Below, in pieces: positions 37,075 to 52,983 of a stretch of DNA of 64,000 bases. Numbering within the stretch: position 1 is the first letter of the stretch; each line of letters starts with the position of its first letter. Origin of the DNA: Malurus cyaneus samueli (lineage: Eukaryota; Chordata; Aves; Passeriformes; Maluridae); NCBI GenBank assembly GCA_009741485.1, contig CM019236.1:60843343-60907342 (forward strand). The letters are read 5' to 3'. The notes below the pieces were generated by a model that was given only the letters and a program-made list of their open reading frames with translations, searched no databases and had not been told where the DNA came from. Made by a program: the position numbers and the translations under genes.

Positions 37075-40000
37075 CCTGACTCTCTCTCGACCTTGTCATA
37101 CTTAAATGTTTTACTCCAGTGGTGGTCCAAAGTAGATACATGTGGAACTTCCTTTTCCCAGACCGAGCAACACAGCTTGAGTTAATGTACAAAACCCATT
37201 GCTCAGCAGTGCTCTAATCCAATGGTTTATTCAGCTGCATATGCACTCTGTCACCTGCAGACTGGCTTCTTTTGCTGCCAGAATTATGCTGATATCTACT
37301 TCAGTTGGTTCAGACAAAAGAAAAGCACAACAATGAAACAAGGTATAGTGGTCTCATGGAGGTGTCCACATTGGTTATTTTTTTTGTATTAAAATTTGTT
37401 ATTTCTCCATAAATATATTTTGCTTGCAAATAGTTAATTTCTGGGGTTTAATTTTATGATTTCCTCATATTACTACTTCACTGTAACAATTTCGGTTTTG
37501 ATTGGAACCCAGTGTTGCTATTACTGAATTTATCTTTGCAAGGATTATTAAGCAAAAGATGAATTGGAAGTTCGTTTGTTTGATTTCTTGTTCCTTCCAC
37601 TTCATTCAGTTTTTGTTTTTCATGTCTTACTTTCTCTTCCTGCAGCCAAAGAAATATAGCATGATAAACCAGCCCTCTGACCTACCTAAATCACTCTGCC
37701 CCATTGTTGTTGTTTTGTGGTGTCCCACTTTTGCAGAAAAAATTCCTAGAGCACAAAACCAAAACTGCCAAACTGATTGTTATCTTTTTTGTCTGGTTGT
37801 TCTGGGTGGCGCTGAACATCTTTATGCATCATTGATGGTCACTGGAGAGCATTGAAGTGGAGCCACTTCTGGCAGATTATTGAGCTTCCTCCCAACAATT
37901 AAAAAATTAAAAGTGAAGATTATTCATGAAAATACAGTTTTACTTACTGGTGCTGGTTTGTTACGAAGTTTCTTTTCTGTCAAACACTCGTTTGTAAGGT
38001 GTGAAACTGTAAAAACTGCCTGAGATTTTCAAGTCTAACACCTTGGAGTACAATCTGATTTGAAAATGGAAATTATTACATAAATATTCCTTGTTCAGTC
38101 CTGTCCTGCCCTGACTTGTGTCTCTTTGCATTAAGGGTTGTTGACAAGAAGAAATAGGGTTTAATGGAAATTAGAACTGACTACTGCTTTTTATTCTATT
38201 TGCTATAAATGTGCCTTCTGCTGTTTCTTTTGAAAATGTTGTGCCTGGATAACAGAAATTATTTCGTTTGTAAACAAAGAGCTACATAATTATGATTAAA
38301 TAATAATTAGTATTGGAAATTAATGATAAGCAAATCTATAGTACAAATACCAGTACTTGCATTAAAAGCTACATAATTGATCTAAGAAACACATTCCATT
38401 CTGCTTGCAAAGCCATATTAAAAAAGATCTAATCCAAACAATGAGTTGTATCAAAATAGAAAAAAAAAAATACATGAGGCAAGACTGCCAAATTATTTAT
38501 CTTTCATTAATGGAGAAAATCACGCATAATTATCTATGCTATATTAGCACTTTTGCTGCAAGCTGGCATGGAAGTGAGCAACAATAACCATAAAAAATGC
38601 AACCCACAACTAAGCTTAATCTAACTAGCTATTATCAAGTAAATGGGAATACTGAGCAAGAAAAATATTCACTAAATAGTACTACATTCTCCATAGTCAG
38701 AAAGGACTACTCATAATTTGAAAGTATAGAAGCAAAATTATCTGCTTGGAACTTATTCATTGAGTGGTTATAATGTACGTCTTTGTAGCTCTCCCATAAA
38801 CAAATAACAATTGAGTCCCTTTTTAAATTAAAGGATGTTAATGCTTTGAAATTAAGTAGGGCTGTGATGCTTTGTGGTTTTATTCAGACATTTTGGAAAG
38901 ATTAAATAGTAAGCATGGAAGGAAAATATGAGATATGAATTTGCATTTCAAAACATCCTTTGCTTTTTGTTCCTAGTAAAAATCTGTTCAGTAGCTGACA
39001 CATCTGAGCAGCATGAGGTGATATAGTATCATTTCTGAGCCTACAAAATTGTAATCAGGAATACAGTCACCTTAGGATCTGCCCATTACCTGTGATTAGT
39101 ATATGAGGATTTCATTTTCTATCCCATTACCAGTTCATTGGCAGCTATAAATATATAAAAAGCTAGATGTGTTTTGAACAGTTTCAGTAAAAGAGACATT
39201 ACAGGGCTTTATACCCTTTTAATGGGAGTACATGCTCTATCACATAATAATAGAATAAAATCCTCAATTTGGACAATTTACAGACCAGGATGCTTGTTTC
39301 ATTAAGCTAATATTTTAACACATTTCTGTGTTTCAAAGTGAGATTGCAGAAATTGTTTAAATCCATTGACATATCCAGTAATAACATGAAAAACATTAAT
39401 TATTATTATTCTGACAGAAATGGTATAAAGACCTTCTGGTGTTCTGAACCAAAAGACCAGAAATTTAGAATAATTTAGTGAAGTATTTCATTTAGATGAA
39501 AACCAAAGAAACTTTAAGATCTTCAACACTTAAGACAGCTATAAAATTTGCTAGCAGAATAAAACTCTATAAAATTCAATTATACCTCTTCTTTATAATC
39601 AATGACTCAACATTTCTTAATATATTTATCTGGTTACAGAATTTTCTTCAGTTGATATTCTGGTCTTATTTTCTTTGTTGAGCAGATCCTTGTTAAAATA
39701 ATGGATTTTACTCATTACTTCTTTGAAGGTGATTGAATACTTAAGATGAACCTACAAAAACATTCTGTATTATTTGCATGTATTTCTTATTGTTCCATTG
39801 TCACTTATTAAATGTGCTTAATTTTGTATTTGTAGGGTTGATTACACCTTGGATGCATAAAAATCAGTTTGTTGGAACCAAATTCTTTCTTCAATCAAAA
39901 CCTGGCAGAAATATTTTAAATACCTTGTACTGACATTTTGAATATTCTGCTTATGCAATAAGTTTTAATTATATACCAAAGCCTGCTTCATATTTTGGAA

Positions 40001-43000
40001 CTGTTTTGTAATATGAAAAGAAAAGCTTTTAGTTTTACTTCACATGGTACTCTCCTCATAGTTAACCAGTGCTGAAACACAGTGCATTTCTGTGGTCAGC
40101 TTATCTTAAATATATTTTTTGTGCCAATAGGTTTTTAGGAATGATCTCTCTAATGCTCTAGCTATTTAATTTATGTATAATAGCTCAGAATGGAATGAAC
40201 TAGAAATAATGAAGATATTTAAAATTATCAAATATATGAGTCATATTCTAAATCTGGATGCTTTCAAGAGTGTGAGCCACTCCTACCAATTTGTACTCAG
40301 CTGAAAGTATTCATGTCAGCTCTCCTGCACTCAATAGGGATTCAAAAGGATGGTTTGCAGGGGAGAGATAACCCCTGGGAAAGACAAAAAAGGTGATTTT
40401 ACATTGCTATGACTTGGATGATTATATGATTCACCATCACATTCCCTTGACAACTGCAGCACACACAATGAGGGTTATGAATAGCTTGTGTCACTGCAGC
40501 TGTGCTCTAGGAAGGCTTTCCAGGGGGGTGGTGTGGGCTTGTTTCTGGTGGCTTATTAGTCACAGTTTGTGTTTCAGGTTCTCCTAAATCTTTGTTTGGA
40601 TCTGGGTTACTCAGTGAGTGAAATCCTATGGAGCAAGCCAGCACCTGGCTGATTTTGCTGTGGATTGGTGCATAAAGATGAAATTTGTAACCCCATGTGT
40701 TAATTTTCAGTCTAGCTTCAGTGATTTCTCTGAAGAAAACTCATGAGGGTGCAATTAACAGTGAAGTCCTGGTCTACACAGCAGAGATGTTTCTACAATG
40801 CTTCAAACATCTTGTATGAGGGAACACTTGAAATTTGTATCATGCAGGTAGCTGAAGAATAACACCTTTATTTTAGTTGCTGTAATATATTACCAAATTT
40901 ATGTGAATGCATAGCCTTTACCAATAACCAAAATAAAATCTGTTAATCTTTGCCTCTGACCATAAATAGGAAACTTCAAAGGCAATTTCTAACTGGCAGT
41001 CCATGGAAAGAGCAGTGGGAAGTCTTAAATAATTTTCTCCATCTGTTTCCACAGTCCAAATTTAGGGCAGACCCTCCTTATTCAGGGATATTTAGATATA
41101 TTTAAAATTATCCAAAAATTCTGCAGCTTTTTTCAACACACCTGTTCTAGATTGCTACATTAATGATCTTGTATCTTGATCAGAAGATAAACTATATTCC
41201 TTTAGGTTTGTTCCTCCATGTGGAAAAGCAATCTACAAAATTGCTACCTCTCCGTAAATGAGGTGCTTTGTACAGCAGGTTCCTTGGAGAATACATACAG
41301 GCAGACTTCAAAATCTTTTAGTGCTGCTGATGGTATATCCATGTGTGAATTAGGGTTAAGGTGTGGGGAAAAGGCTAAGAAGGCAAATGTTGAAAAAAAA
41401 TGTCCCTTGCTTAGGGTAAATTTTGGTAAAACTGTCAGTCTGCAGAACCTAGCAAAGCAACCTTGCTTGTATAGTGTCCGCTCTTGAGGCTTAATTCTAG
41501 TTCCCTTATTCACATGTGAGGATTGTTTACTTCTGAGGATACAGTGGAGGATCTCTAACACAAAACAGAGAAATAAGTTCTTTCATGTGACTGCTTCCCT
41601 TCAAACCCACCAGTAAAGCTGTCTTTCAGTCAGTACATTCAGTGAACAAATTACCTTGGACTTGAACAAATAAACGCGCAGAGTTCAGAGAAGTTTTGGT
41701 GGTTAATATGAACCATTTGGAGAACTTCTTATCAAAATAAAGCTGAAAATTATCTCCCCAGCAAAAGTTAAGTAAGGTAGAATGCTATCTCTTTGTAACT
41801 GCTCGTATTCTAGACAAGGGTAGCAGGTGGGATGGAGTGTTGGGCTGGACAGTCAAGACCTTAACCTGAAGATCAAATTTTCAGCTCAAAATTTTGTGAT
41901 TTTCATGTACCACAGCCAGGTTTAACATGGTTTGTAATATTTGATTTATGTAAAGAAATATATTTTTAACAACTTAATCTAAAGAGTATTAGAAAATTAA
42001 TTCTTATCATGGTTTTAAAGTATTCTCTGGGAATTGGTAATAGAATGATGTTTTATTCCCCAAATTTAACACAAGATGTAGAATATTTTTCTAATTCAGC
42101 ATATAAAATGTCATAAGTAGGACCAATCAATCCAAATAAGAGTCTTTGCTTTCTTTTGAGTAAAGATGCACTGATGTGTGGAACTGCTAATTAATACATG
42201 ATATAATTCCAAGAGACTGGCTGACCTTGAATTTGAAGTATCCCTTCTACATGTAATGTGTACTGGGGTGACAGACAAATTCTTTAGGGTTTAGTTAATT
42301 AAGCAGTCAAATTGTTTTTAAATGGACATTGAAACGAATTGAACAATGAAATCCCTTCTGACCCTCTTCCATCTGCCAAAACAATAAAAAACAAACACAC
42401 TCTGGAAGGAGTAAATCCCACCATATTCTCTGGACTCCTGCTGCCTCTGGGGGACAAGGTTTTGGAGCAGGACTCCGTGCTGTCCTGGGCTCTAAGTATT
42501 GGGACAGCTGCTGTTGGTCAGTGCTACAAGATACCATGTTACTAATTTTTGAGTGTGAAAATGCAGTATGTACAAAAGATTATCATTGCACCAGTAATGA
42601 GGATGAATAATTTTAAAATATGTATTTTGAAAAAGAACAGATCATTTGCAATTATAGTAAAGTAGAAAGAGCTTTAGCATCACTGGCTGCTTCAGCAAGC
42701 AATGACAGAAGCTTTGCACTGTTGCTGCAAATGATCCTCTAGTAACACTGCAAACATGAGATTTGTTAATATCAATTTTTGCAAGAAGAAAGAAATACTC
42801 TGTTCTTCCAGACTAGCCTTTTGGTGGAGTTGCTGGAGAGCAAGTTAACCACTTGCAAATGATGGTTTCTGAGTGAGCGTTTAGAAAATTGAGAATGTAT
42901 ATAATAGACAACAATACCTGATGGAAGGTCAAATCTGCTGCATCGAGGTAATGTTCCTATAAATTAGGACATAGGTAGATTAAGAAGTAAAAAAAATGAG

Positions 43001-46000
43001 TTAAACACACAACAGAATAAAACCTAAAAATACAGACCTTCTGACATTACCTCTCTGTCTGTAGCATGCAGCCCAAATAGTAGGACCAACTCGTCTGTCA
43101 CAAATTTTTGCAAAGGCTCTCTTGGTCTTTCTAACCCTGGAAAGGGTAAATTAACCATCTACTAAGGTTTTGTGCAACGGAAACAAATTTACACACACTC
43201 TAATTGAATGTTGTACAAGTGGAATCGAATTCTGATGACAGAGTTGTTTTGGGCAAGATTACAAATTCAACTTTATAAACATCACTAAAGAAAAGAAGAC
43301 TACCTGAGGTGTTATCTTCTTACAAATCTTTGCAAGACATGGCTAAGGCAGAAAAAGAACTAAAAGCTATATGTTAGTCCTGACTTTGTGTGTTGAATTT
43401 GTGTCTCTGTGTGATAGTTTGCTGCATGAGAAAAAAAGAAATCTCTCCACCAATGGAAAATCAAGATCTGTTCTTGAGTGAATACAAAACTACAAATTTG
43501 AATTTTCAGTCAATTAAAAAATAGAATAATTCTTGGAAATAACCAAATTATAGAAATCAATTCCACACTCAGATGAAACCTTTTCTAACAAAAAATATAC
43601 AGATTTAAGTAGTTCAATAAATTTTCCTCAAATACTAATTTTGGTGGCAACAATGGATTTTCCAGACTATCAATGCTTTTCTTATGTTTGCAGTACCTGT
43701 ATCTCTCTCCCTTGAACTTACAAGTCCAGCCTTCCCTTTATTACAAATTATTATGTGAAACATTGTTAAAAGTAAATTTGAACTTCCAAAAAACTGCTTG
43801 TTTGGATGCTATTAAAGCTTTTTAAGGCTTAACCATTCAACTAGACATGTGAATGAATATAAATGTGGATGGCAAAAACCTTTTGTCCACTGCTGCAGAG
43901 GCTGCAGCGGCACATAGCCCCAGGAGCTTGATTCAGTGGACATCAACTGAGATGTTGAAGTGGCCTCCACGTTAAGAAAGGGAGGATTCTATAGACTCTA
44001 AAGCAAGTGCTTTCTGAAAGAAAGCATTAGAAAACCGATAAAGTCCTATAAGGTCCCCAGAAGGCCATGGTAAGGAAGATGTCTCCATGTATACCATGAT
44101 GGATTCACTTTCTAGGGGACTCATTTACAATTTTTTGACTTCACATTTTTATGTGTTCCAGCCAGCTTTCTTCAAGTGGTGCTGAAACCTCAGCTTTGAG
44201 TTTCTTACATTTGAGAACAACAGAAGTTTACCAAAAGACCTAAGGTCAGATGATGATTTACCACAAGTCTGACACCACAAGGCCATCTAAGCACAGAAAA
44301 AATAAATATGAAAGTTATGATACAGCTCCTAAAGATATATACTTAAACTATTGCAAGATTCTCTCTCAAGAGTGGAATTTTTATAATTTCTCAATAATAT
44401 TTGAACTTCCCTGCAGTCACAGGAATCTCACAACATGAGGGTCTCCTGTGGACACTAATGAATTCTGTCATCCCTAGCTTTGCAGGGGGATACTTTGAGT
44501 CTGTTTTTATGCTGCACTTTTCCATTAAAGTGAGCTGGAAATTAGAAATGCACAAGGCTAACTAAGGATAAGTTCTCATGATACTAAATTTTTCCACTTT
44601 ACACATTTTAACATTTTTAGATAGCACCATTTCAAAATTGCAGGAGAAAAAAAGATCATGTTAAAACTCTTTGAGAATGAGCAAATTCCTAAGTCTGATG
44701 TTCTCTCCTCTCTCTACCCTTGGATTTGCAAGAATTTTACCCATTTATAGGCTTTGCTTTCTTAAATGAAAGAGTACAACCTTTTCAAAACATCTTCCAA
44801 TCATTTCCCTTCAAAATAAAGGAATCACCACACACATCTGGTCTGACATACCAGATTTCCAATTTAATGTCATTCAAATGGAGATAAGTGCTGAAGACAG
44901 AAGTGTTTAGAGCAAGAACACAAATTCAGCTTTCCTATACATGCATCTGCTTCTGTCCATAAAACCTGGAACAAGGCATTAATTATATCCCTTGACTATT
45001 CAGAATTAAGTGCCACCTTTATTTGAAATAGACTTAACTTTACTGAGACTAAACACTTTTAAAGTTAGAGACTAATTTAGAGCTTGCCCCACCATCCTAT
45101 TTATACATCCATTTAAGCTGACATCACAGCCAAAAAACTCTTAATCAAGCAGGGGTTGACTATGACATTGTTTCTGGCATTTGCAAATGCTTCAGCTTTT
45201 GATGGGGTACTTAAGATTTTAACAGAAAAAAACCATCATATTGGCACGAAATTTTATAGTAAAAATGTGTTACTCCTCCTGGTTTGACAATTTGAAAATT
45301 ATTTAAATATGTTCAGGAACACAGCAAACTTTCACAGCTTCAGTGCTTTCCTTTGAAATTTATGAATGATATTTTTTAGATCAGTGACCTTTTTGAGATG
45401 TCCTTTTAGGTTTCTGTGAAAAGTACTGAATGCAGACTCTATGCCATCTCTAGTTTCTTTCCATTCAGTCAATGAAAAATGCGCATGAAGAAGTTCTTTT
45501 TGGTCTGACTAACATGGCTTTCTTCAGTAACAATTAGCAGCAGCTAACTTTCACACTCTTAGGTTTGTTGGAATGGAACATGGTTGGAAATTTGATAGAT
45601 TTTATAATAAATGGCATCTTGCTTTTCCTCTTTTCTGGGATCAGTTACGATTCATAGTGAAGGGAAATACAAAATTGCAAGAGATATTTCAGCTTGAGGC
45701 TTTAGTTTCACTTCTTTCCTGAAATTATTGCAGGTCAATGTGATACAGGGTTACCTGGTTTTACAGCCCTGGTTTCCTTGACTAGTAGTCTGGCTCAGGC
45801 TACAAATAACCCAAGATTACCCAGAGCATGTGTGTGTATATTTATGTGGAAGTAAGCAACCTATGAAGGACTCATCTAGATTTCAGGTTGCCTTTATCAT
45901 TTGTCAAGTAAGACTTTCCAGACACAGACATTTCAAATCACCACAAACAGACGTTTTAAAGAAGAAGTCGGGACCACTATTTTAATTCTTATCTCACATC

Positions 46001-48208
46001 TGCTTCTTCACAGAGTCTAATAAAGGATTAGAGTTATTAGATTCGGCTTTACTTGTGGCATTTTAAAGGTATGTGTAGGATTTATTCTTTGACAAGTGAT
46101 TGGTTGCCTTGAAAAAAATCCAAAATATCTAATCCAAGAGACTTTCTCACTATCATTGACGTGGAAATTGGGAATCATTTATTTATTTCTAATTTAACGG
46201 GATGAGCTTTCCTATTTTGTTACAGTTTGACAACACAAAAATAAGTTAATTTTGATCAGAAACATATCACTATTTATCTTGTGATACAGAATTACAGTAA
46301 TCTTCACAATTTTAGGACAATTCTTGTCTAGACCTATGCTTAGATTTCACAGAGTATTATTTAGATATTGCATCCTTATATATGTTCTGAAATTTACTAA
46401 GATTGAACCAGGATTTTGGAGAGAAATCCATTGAAAATGAAGTGCACAGAAAATTTTGAAAATATACACGGCTTTTCATAATTTTTATGGTTCACCATTT
46501 GGCTAAATTAACCTCAATACAGCTCTCAAACAAGTGATCACACTGGAAAAAATCTTGATTTTATAACCACTCTGCAAGGCATTAAGTCTTTTTTTTTTTT
46601 TAGAAAAATGAGACAAAATGTGTTACTAGGATACCTTCAAACATTTCAAAGAGCAGTGCTGAGAGCTGCAATGCCAGTTCAGTCAAACCTCTGATATTTG
46701 CTGTTATCTCCATGCATGTTTACAGCAGCTGACATATGAAAAGCCTGGGAATAATTTGAGTTTGCAGGCTATGAAACAAGCCCATTTTGGAACTGAATCT
46801 GGCTGTCAAATCACTTCGTTGGGTTAATCTGACACAAAATGAAAGCACAAAAATGAAAGCAATTTTTGGCAAGCCTGAAAAGATGGGCACACATCTGCAA
46901 AGCGAGCGATTAGCTTAGTGGTGTCCTTTCAAAAATCACCTAGGAACCCCTTCCCCCACCCATACAGAAAGTAGTCCTTTTTGTTCTCCAAATGTTTATT
47001 TATAGGATTATAATAGGGAAATGGAGGAGAGAAGGCTTGGGACTTTGATGATAGTGAAAGTCTGTACACCCCAAAGGTGGTAAAGCAGATAAGCATTATA
47101 GGCTTAAGTGGGCATGACAAATTTGTGTTTCAATTGGGGACACCATTTCAGGCAGAGATTTTCCTTTGGCTGCCAAAGTAGAAGATTTAACTAATTTATT
47201 CTGCAAAGGAAAAAGTCAGCAAAGGTGGGAGGTTTTTCACTGACAAGTGATTGATTGCCTTTGGAAAACAAAGGAAGGAACTTTGTGCTAGGGGGTGATG
47301 CTGCTCCTCTGTGAATGCCTGGTGGTCTTAAGTCTCACACAGTGCCTCATAGGCCAGGGTGTGCAAAACACAGAATATCAAAGACATGGATGGGTATTTG
47401 GGGGATTGGGTGCAGATTCTGGGCAAAACTCCTTGCCAGCAGTAAAATGTGATTTCTTAATATCTTCCTTATTGTTTGAAAAAAGCAGAGAAGGCAGAAG
47501 AGGAGGAGAAAGGACAAGTGGAAATGCATTGCACGTTATAAAGAAGACCATGTCATTCAAAAAATGAGCGCTGGGAAGATCATATTGCTAACCTTAATTA
47601 TTCTCAAAGATTAGTCTCTCATTTCATGGGGGCTATGAATTGCCACAGGAGTGGTAAATGTTTTGCCCTAAGTAAAAACCGATGTTCTACTCCTGAGTTA
47701 CATGGGTTAAACATCAGCCTTGATGAGACATTGGATTCATGCCACCCCTACTGCAGCAAGAAGCTGCAGAGCCAGAGCAGAGTTTGCAAACAAACTTTCC
47801 TGCGTTTGATAAGGTGAACTGTCACAAGAAAGCTGTGATCAGCTTTTGGAAAAACAAGCCATACCAGAAATACCCTGTGCTCTATCCTCCATTTCCAGTG
47901 CCTGCTAAGAAGGAAGGCACATATTATGGGCTGCAGCAATTGTAAATTACTTCAGCAGGCACTATGCACTGAGTGGGGACTTACCCTGCCTGCCTCACTG
48001 CTGAATTCAGCTTGGCTGGTTGTCCTTCAGTCTAACAGCCAGAGACAGCTGGAAGAAGAAAAACAGCAGAGTAGATGTTCTGTGCACCCTGAGGATGCCG
48101 GCCCATCTTGCTTGGAAATGCAGGCAGAGATCTTCCCTCATTTGCTCTCCCAAGTTCTGGTTTCACAACACAGAAAAACTAATTTCCCCTAAACAAATAT
48201 GTTTTACC

Positions 48209-48242
48209 AAAAAAAAAAACAAAAAAAGAAAAAAAGAAAAAT
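48209..48242. repeat. A-rich simple repeat
   Basis: A run of A broken by single C and G bases. No retrotransposed sequence is visible immediately upstream. Confidence 0.8.
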
Positions 48243-51200
48243 CTGTGAGTTTGCTTTAGTCTGAGTTGTGACAAGTCCATGTGAAACTTTGAGTTAATTA
48301 AAAATAAGAGTATTAAGCATGCTTTTCTGTCTTACTCATAAATAAACCTCATTATATTTTGTTCGTATTGAACAAAACATATAGTTTTTGAGCTACTTTC
48401 AATGCTTTCTTTTAATGGAGGTAGTGGAAAAGGAAATAGGTTTAGCAGGGGCCTATTTTTGACTGTTCACAAATCATACTTAAGAATCAGATGGACCTCT
48501 ATCTGCACAAATTTAGTTATTATAGCAATTACCTCACCACACTACTACCACTGCAAATCTCCCTCCTTCTCTGTTTTATGTGGCAAACCATCACTTTGCT
48601 TTCAAAGACATACTGCAGCTCCAGACTCTCTTGTCAATGGATTCCCAGTACACTGGAGATTATGCAGCTGAAACCATGATCAGAATAAGAAAATAACAAT
48701 GGTCCATTGTTACACTGGCTACTGCACGAAACCATACCTAAAACATTAAATAGAAAAGAATATACCTCCCAGACCACACTAGATAACAGAAAACACTAGA
48801 AATAATTGGACAGGGGTATTTCAGGAGAGGCATGATATTTTTTTAATCAGCTCTTCTATCAGATGTTTTTCTGCTAGCTTTTCTTTGTTCACTGTACCGG
48901 GTGTCTTGCTTTTGCTGTCTCTTGATTCATTTCACTTGCTTTTACTGGGTGAAATGGGGTGGGGAAAGAAAGGAGGATAAAGTAAGCGGTTTTATTTTTC
49001 ATGAGCATTGCTTTAGGTCTTGGCAGGGGGTCTTATGAGTTTTCTGCAGAGTTTCTAAGCTTCTCTTAACATTATCCTTTAAAGATGAAGTGTGAGCAAA
49101 AACTGTTATAGACAACAACAAGGGAGAACAAAAATTCAAAACAATGTTTACTGATTTACAAATGTTCTGTATGCAGCCTTCCTGAGGAGATAATATTAAT
49201 TGCTTGGAATTTATTTGTTTTTAGGGGGCAAACTGAAATATCTGGACTTACATCCCTAAAACACAGTCAATATCTGAAACTTACTTGCCTATGTGTCAAT
49301 CAAGATTGCTAACATTACTGAAAATTTTATCAATAACTTGGGGTGTCTGTTGTAATAAATATCAGGCAGTGCTATGAAGGTATAATTGAAAGAGAAATGG
49401 AAACAAAAATGGCAGGACAAGTTTATAACAAAAGGTAAACTAGTCACATCTAGGACCCTGAGAGAACTTAAATTCAGCCTTATGCTTTTAAAGATAGAAC
49501 AGCACATGCTCTACTTTGTCTGCTTTTAATATAAAGACAGGTATTCTGTTTTGTGGTCACTGATTACGTTAATGACAATGAATATTTAAAATTCTGTCTA
49601 TAATTTTCTTAGAAAAGCTGTTACCTAATTTTACAAATGCTTTATAAAATTATCTATGAGCAGCTTCATTGACTTCAATTCAATTTGCTTTTTCATCAAA
49701 ATTAATGTTTCAGGGTGTATTCTGAAACTTCATTTTGCAAGAAACAGGGTTTATTAGAGGCCAGGCTGATTCCTGCTTTTAGAAAAACAGGTTAAAATCT
49801 GTTTACAGATCACAAAGGCCCTATTCCATACTTAGCAGGAATCTTACTTGGAGACTCTGTAAGCTGAGTTGACATGGATAGCTCTATGTCAAAATTCAGT
49901 GTCTAACTGGCTATGTTGTGCTTTCAGTTCTCAGCCTGAGACAGCACTAAGAAGCTGTGTGCAGCTTTGCATGTGAATAGGATAAATAAATTAGTGCACT
50001 AAGGCATACCTGTCAGCTCTTGAAAGCTCCACTGTAAACAGAAGCACTTGTCGAGGAAGAATACATTTTAAAATGCTCTTAGAAGTTGCTGGACTGGAAA
50101 GGCTTCACAGAGCAAGAGAATGGGAAGCCTTGGAGGGGTGTAACACAAACAGGTGTCACTTTCATATGCCTTCAACCACACTTCAGTAACCTTGTTTTTC
50201 TGATAAGCTTGTGACCCTAATGCAAGTAAAAAGCTAGGCTCAGAGTCTATTGTTGACGATTGTCTTATACAACAGTGAATTTTACATTCTTCAGTGATAA
50301 AAATATTGAGTATCTTTGAAACAAGAGCACAGTCAATCTAGCAATTTATTCTTTTGATTGACTCTGAAGCTAAACCTGACAACATACATCAACTTAGTGC
50401 CAGGAAAAGTAGGTGTTAAAAATAATCATGTAAGGAAGAAAAATACAATAAGAAAACAAAACTGCAACAACAAACATCCACTATTATTGACCCACAAAAA
50501 AGCCCAAGGTTAAAGTGACTTCTGCAACTATACATAGTCAAGAAATTTCCAAAAATCAGCTGTGGCTAGCAGAGAGTTGTCAATCTTTCTGTCAAAAATC
50601 GTCTCATATTCAGTGTATAATGACTTTGCTTTCGTGTCAAAGTTGTAATGCTTTGACCTGCACAAAGGAAGCATGAATATTTGTGTACAGAGCCTTTTGT
50701 GCTGATACACAGATTATGCCAGCAGCATTTGATTCAGGGCAAAGGATTCCTGTGAGGGCTGTGTCCTCTCTCCACTGGATGCCTCCAGAAGCAAAACTAC
50801 ACTTGCTCCTGGATGCCTGAGCAAAATGTGGCAGTGAAAGAATGAAGCCTAGAGAAATAAGTATAGTTTTGGGTTTTAATGGACTGAGAACCTGTAATTT
50901 ATGTACAATTTTTTATACAGAGCCTAGCAGTTGCTATTTCAGCTTACAATCTTATACAGATATATAAGGAAGAAATTAAAAATGGTAGTGTATGCCTTAA
51001 GGCAACCTGTAGGGTATGTTAGAGAACTCAGATTTGTTTTGGACACCCTCCACTTCTCGGGCATGCAGTCAAAACACCAAAGATTTCCATCCACAAAGGT
51101 ATGAGGAGGTAAAAAAGTGACTTCAAATTTACTTAGTAGTCAATCTGTCAAATGTCTCATCTTATAAGGGCTGTATAAACAAGGCTGGAAGCAGGACATT

Positions 51201-52942
51201 CATACTATGAGAGGAAAGACTGTTTGGATTTCTTCAACCTGCAGAAATTGAGTGGTTAAAAGATATTTACTGTTGTTTTGATGCCCTTATTCTCTTCCCA
51301 GGGCTCCACTACATGAACTTTTAAGTGTGTTAGAGCACTTAAATTTATACTTACTGTCATGGCTGCCTCAGGGCTGAATCCTCCTTCTGATATACCTTCT
51401 CCTTCTTTTACCTTCAGGAAGTGTCAAATTCAACTAGCAAGGATGTACATGAGTTTAAAATTCATAGAATAAGTGACAAGTTTTAATTTTAATATTCTTT
51501 TGGACCCTGCAAGCATGAGTTTCTAAGTGAAATTAATATGGCAACAGCAAGCATCTTTCTTTTTCTTCCATGGGGCAAAGAATGAATTTCACTTGAATGC
51601 AGCCACAGAATATAGTCAAAGATTTTTGTGAATAACATACCTGTTTGTGTGGAATATGATGTAATTACCTTTTAAAAAACCTGGAAATGTGTGATGCTAG
51701 GCATGTATTTTGAAGAGTGCAAGAGTGTTTGAGATTTTCTTCTTGCTGTGCATCTGATTTGTACTGAAGTTAACATGAGACAATGTTTGTAGATGCCAGG
51801 CCAGTGAACATCATTGCATGAAAATCTAAGACCATGCAATGCCAGTTAATAGGATGGGAACATTGCATTGTGTTAGACTTTCTCCCAGGGAAAGTCACAT
51901 CACATCTCGTTACTGTCCAGAGGAAAGTTGCACAGCCATGAGCTGCACACTCTCTTCCACGCCCAGGCTGCTCTCTACATCCCACCAACACGTTCCATCT
52001 CACCAATCTGCCTCCACAATGTGTGCTGTTTAGCACCAAATCAGCCATCACAGCAGGAAACAAGAAGCACATGCAATTTGCTGAGAGCAGGCTCCAAATA
52101 ACAGGGTCAGCCAGAATATACAAGAAATAGAGAATGGAGAAAATCTGCTCCAGAGGAAACCTCCTGTCCCAGACAGCAGGAAAACTTCACCTACCATGTT
52201 ATTTTTTGCTCTCTTTACATTATTAAGGCTTATTTATTATATTTGTGTCTAGTACATACATTTTTTTTCTTTCCATCAAGGCAATCTCATAGGAGACATT
52301 GTAGTCTGGATAGTGTTCCTTGATAGCGCAAAATGTTTAGCATTACTTGCTGTGTGTATTGCAGACAGTAAATGTCATTAAAAGTGCAAAATGTAGTGTT
52401 TACAGAGCTAACATCTGTATCCAGGCTTATGGTAAAAGCCACAGAGACCTCTTTTTACTCACAAAATATTAAAATACATATGCACAGAACACAGCAAGAT
52501 CTTCCAAATTTTCTGTTCAGAGGAAACTTGATTTTCAGGTTGAACCTCTGGATCTGTAGATCTCTTCCTGGCTGTGACTTGATGTGGCAGGAGCATGCCC
52601 TGGTTCTCTGCTCTTTATGCCATCCAGAAGAGGCATGTGGTGGAAAAATACTGACATTTGTCCTGTGGGCCTGGATCTGAGCAGCACAAAGGAGGAGGAA
52701 GGGAAGCGGATGGTGTAGCTCATACAAAGATTCTGAAATCTTAGCACTACATATGGATGTGGGATATTGGATTAAGAACTGCATTTTGTGTCATGTCCCC
52801 ATCTCAACATTTTTTTTGCTTTCTTGTTTGATTCTGGTGTGAAGTCCATTTATTCAAAGTTGTCTGGTTTTGTACATGTAGGCAAGTAATGGGCTGAAGG
52901 TTCTCCACCCTGACGCATTATCCATAGCCCAATGAATGTTGG

Positions 52943-52983
52943 AATTGCAAGCATGCAAATGCTGTGAATACATGCTTGCAATT
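52943..52983. repeat. Perfect 13-bp inverted repeat containing an octamer motif
   Basis: AATTGCAAGCATG (52943-52955) is exactly inverted at 52971-52983 across a 15-base loop. ATGCAAAT, the consensus octamer bound by POU/Oct factors, lies at 52953-52960, spanning arm and loop. Both the stem and the motif are visible in the sequence; any regulatory role is inference. Confidence 0.75.
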
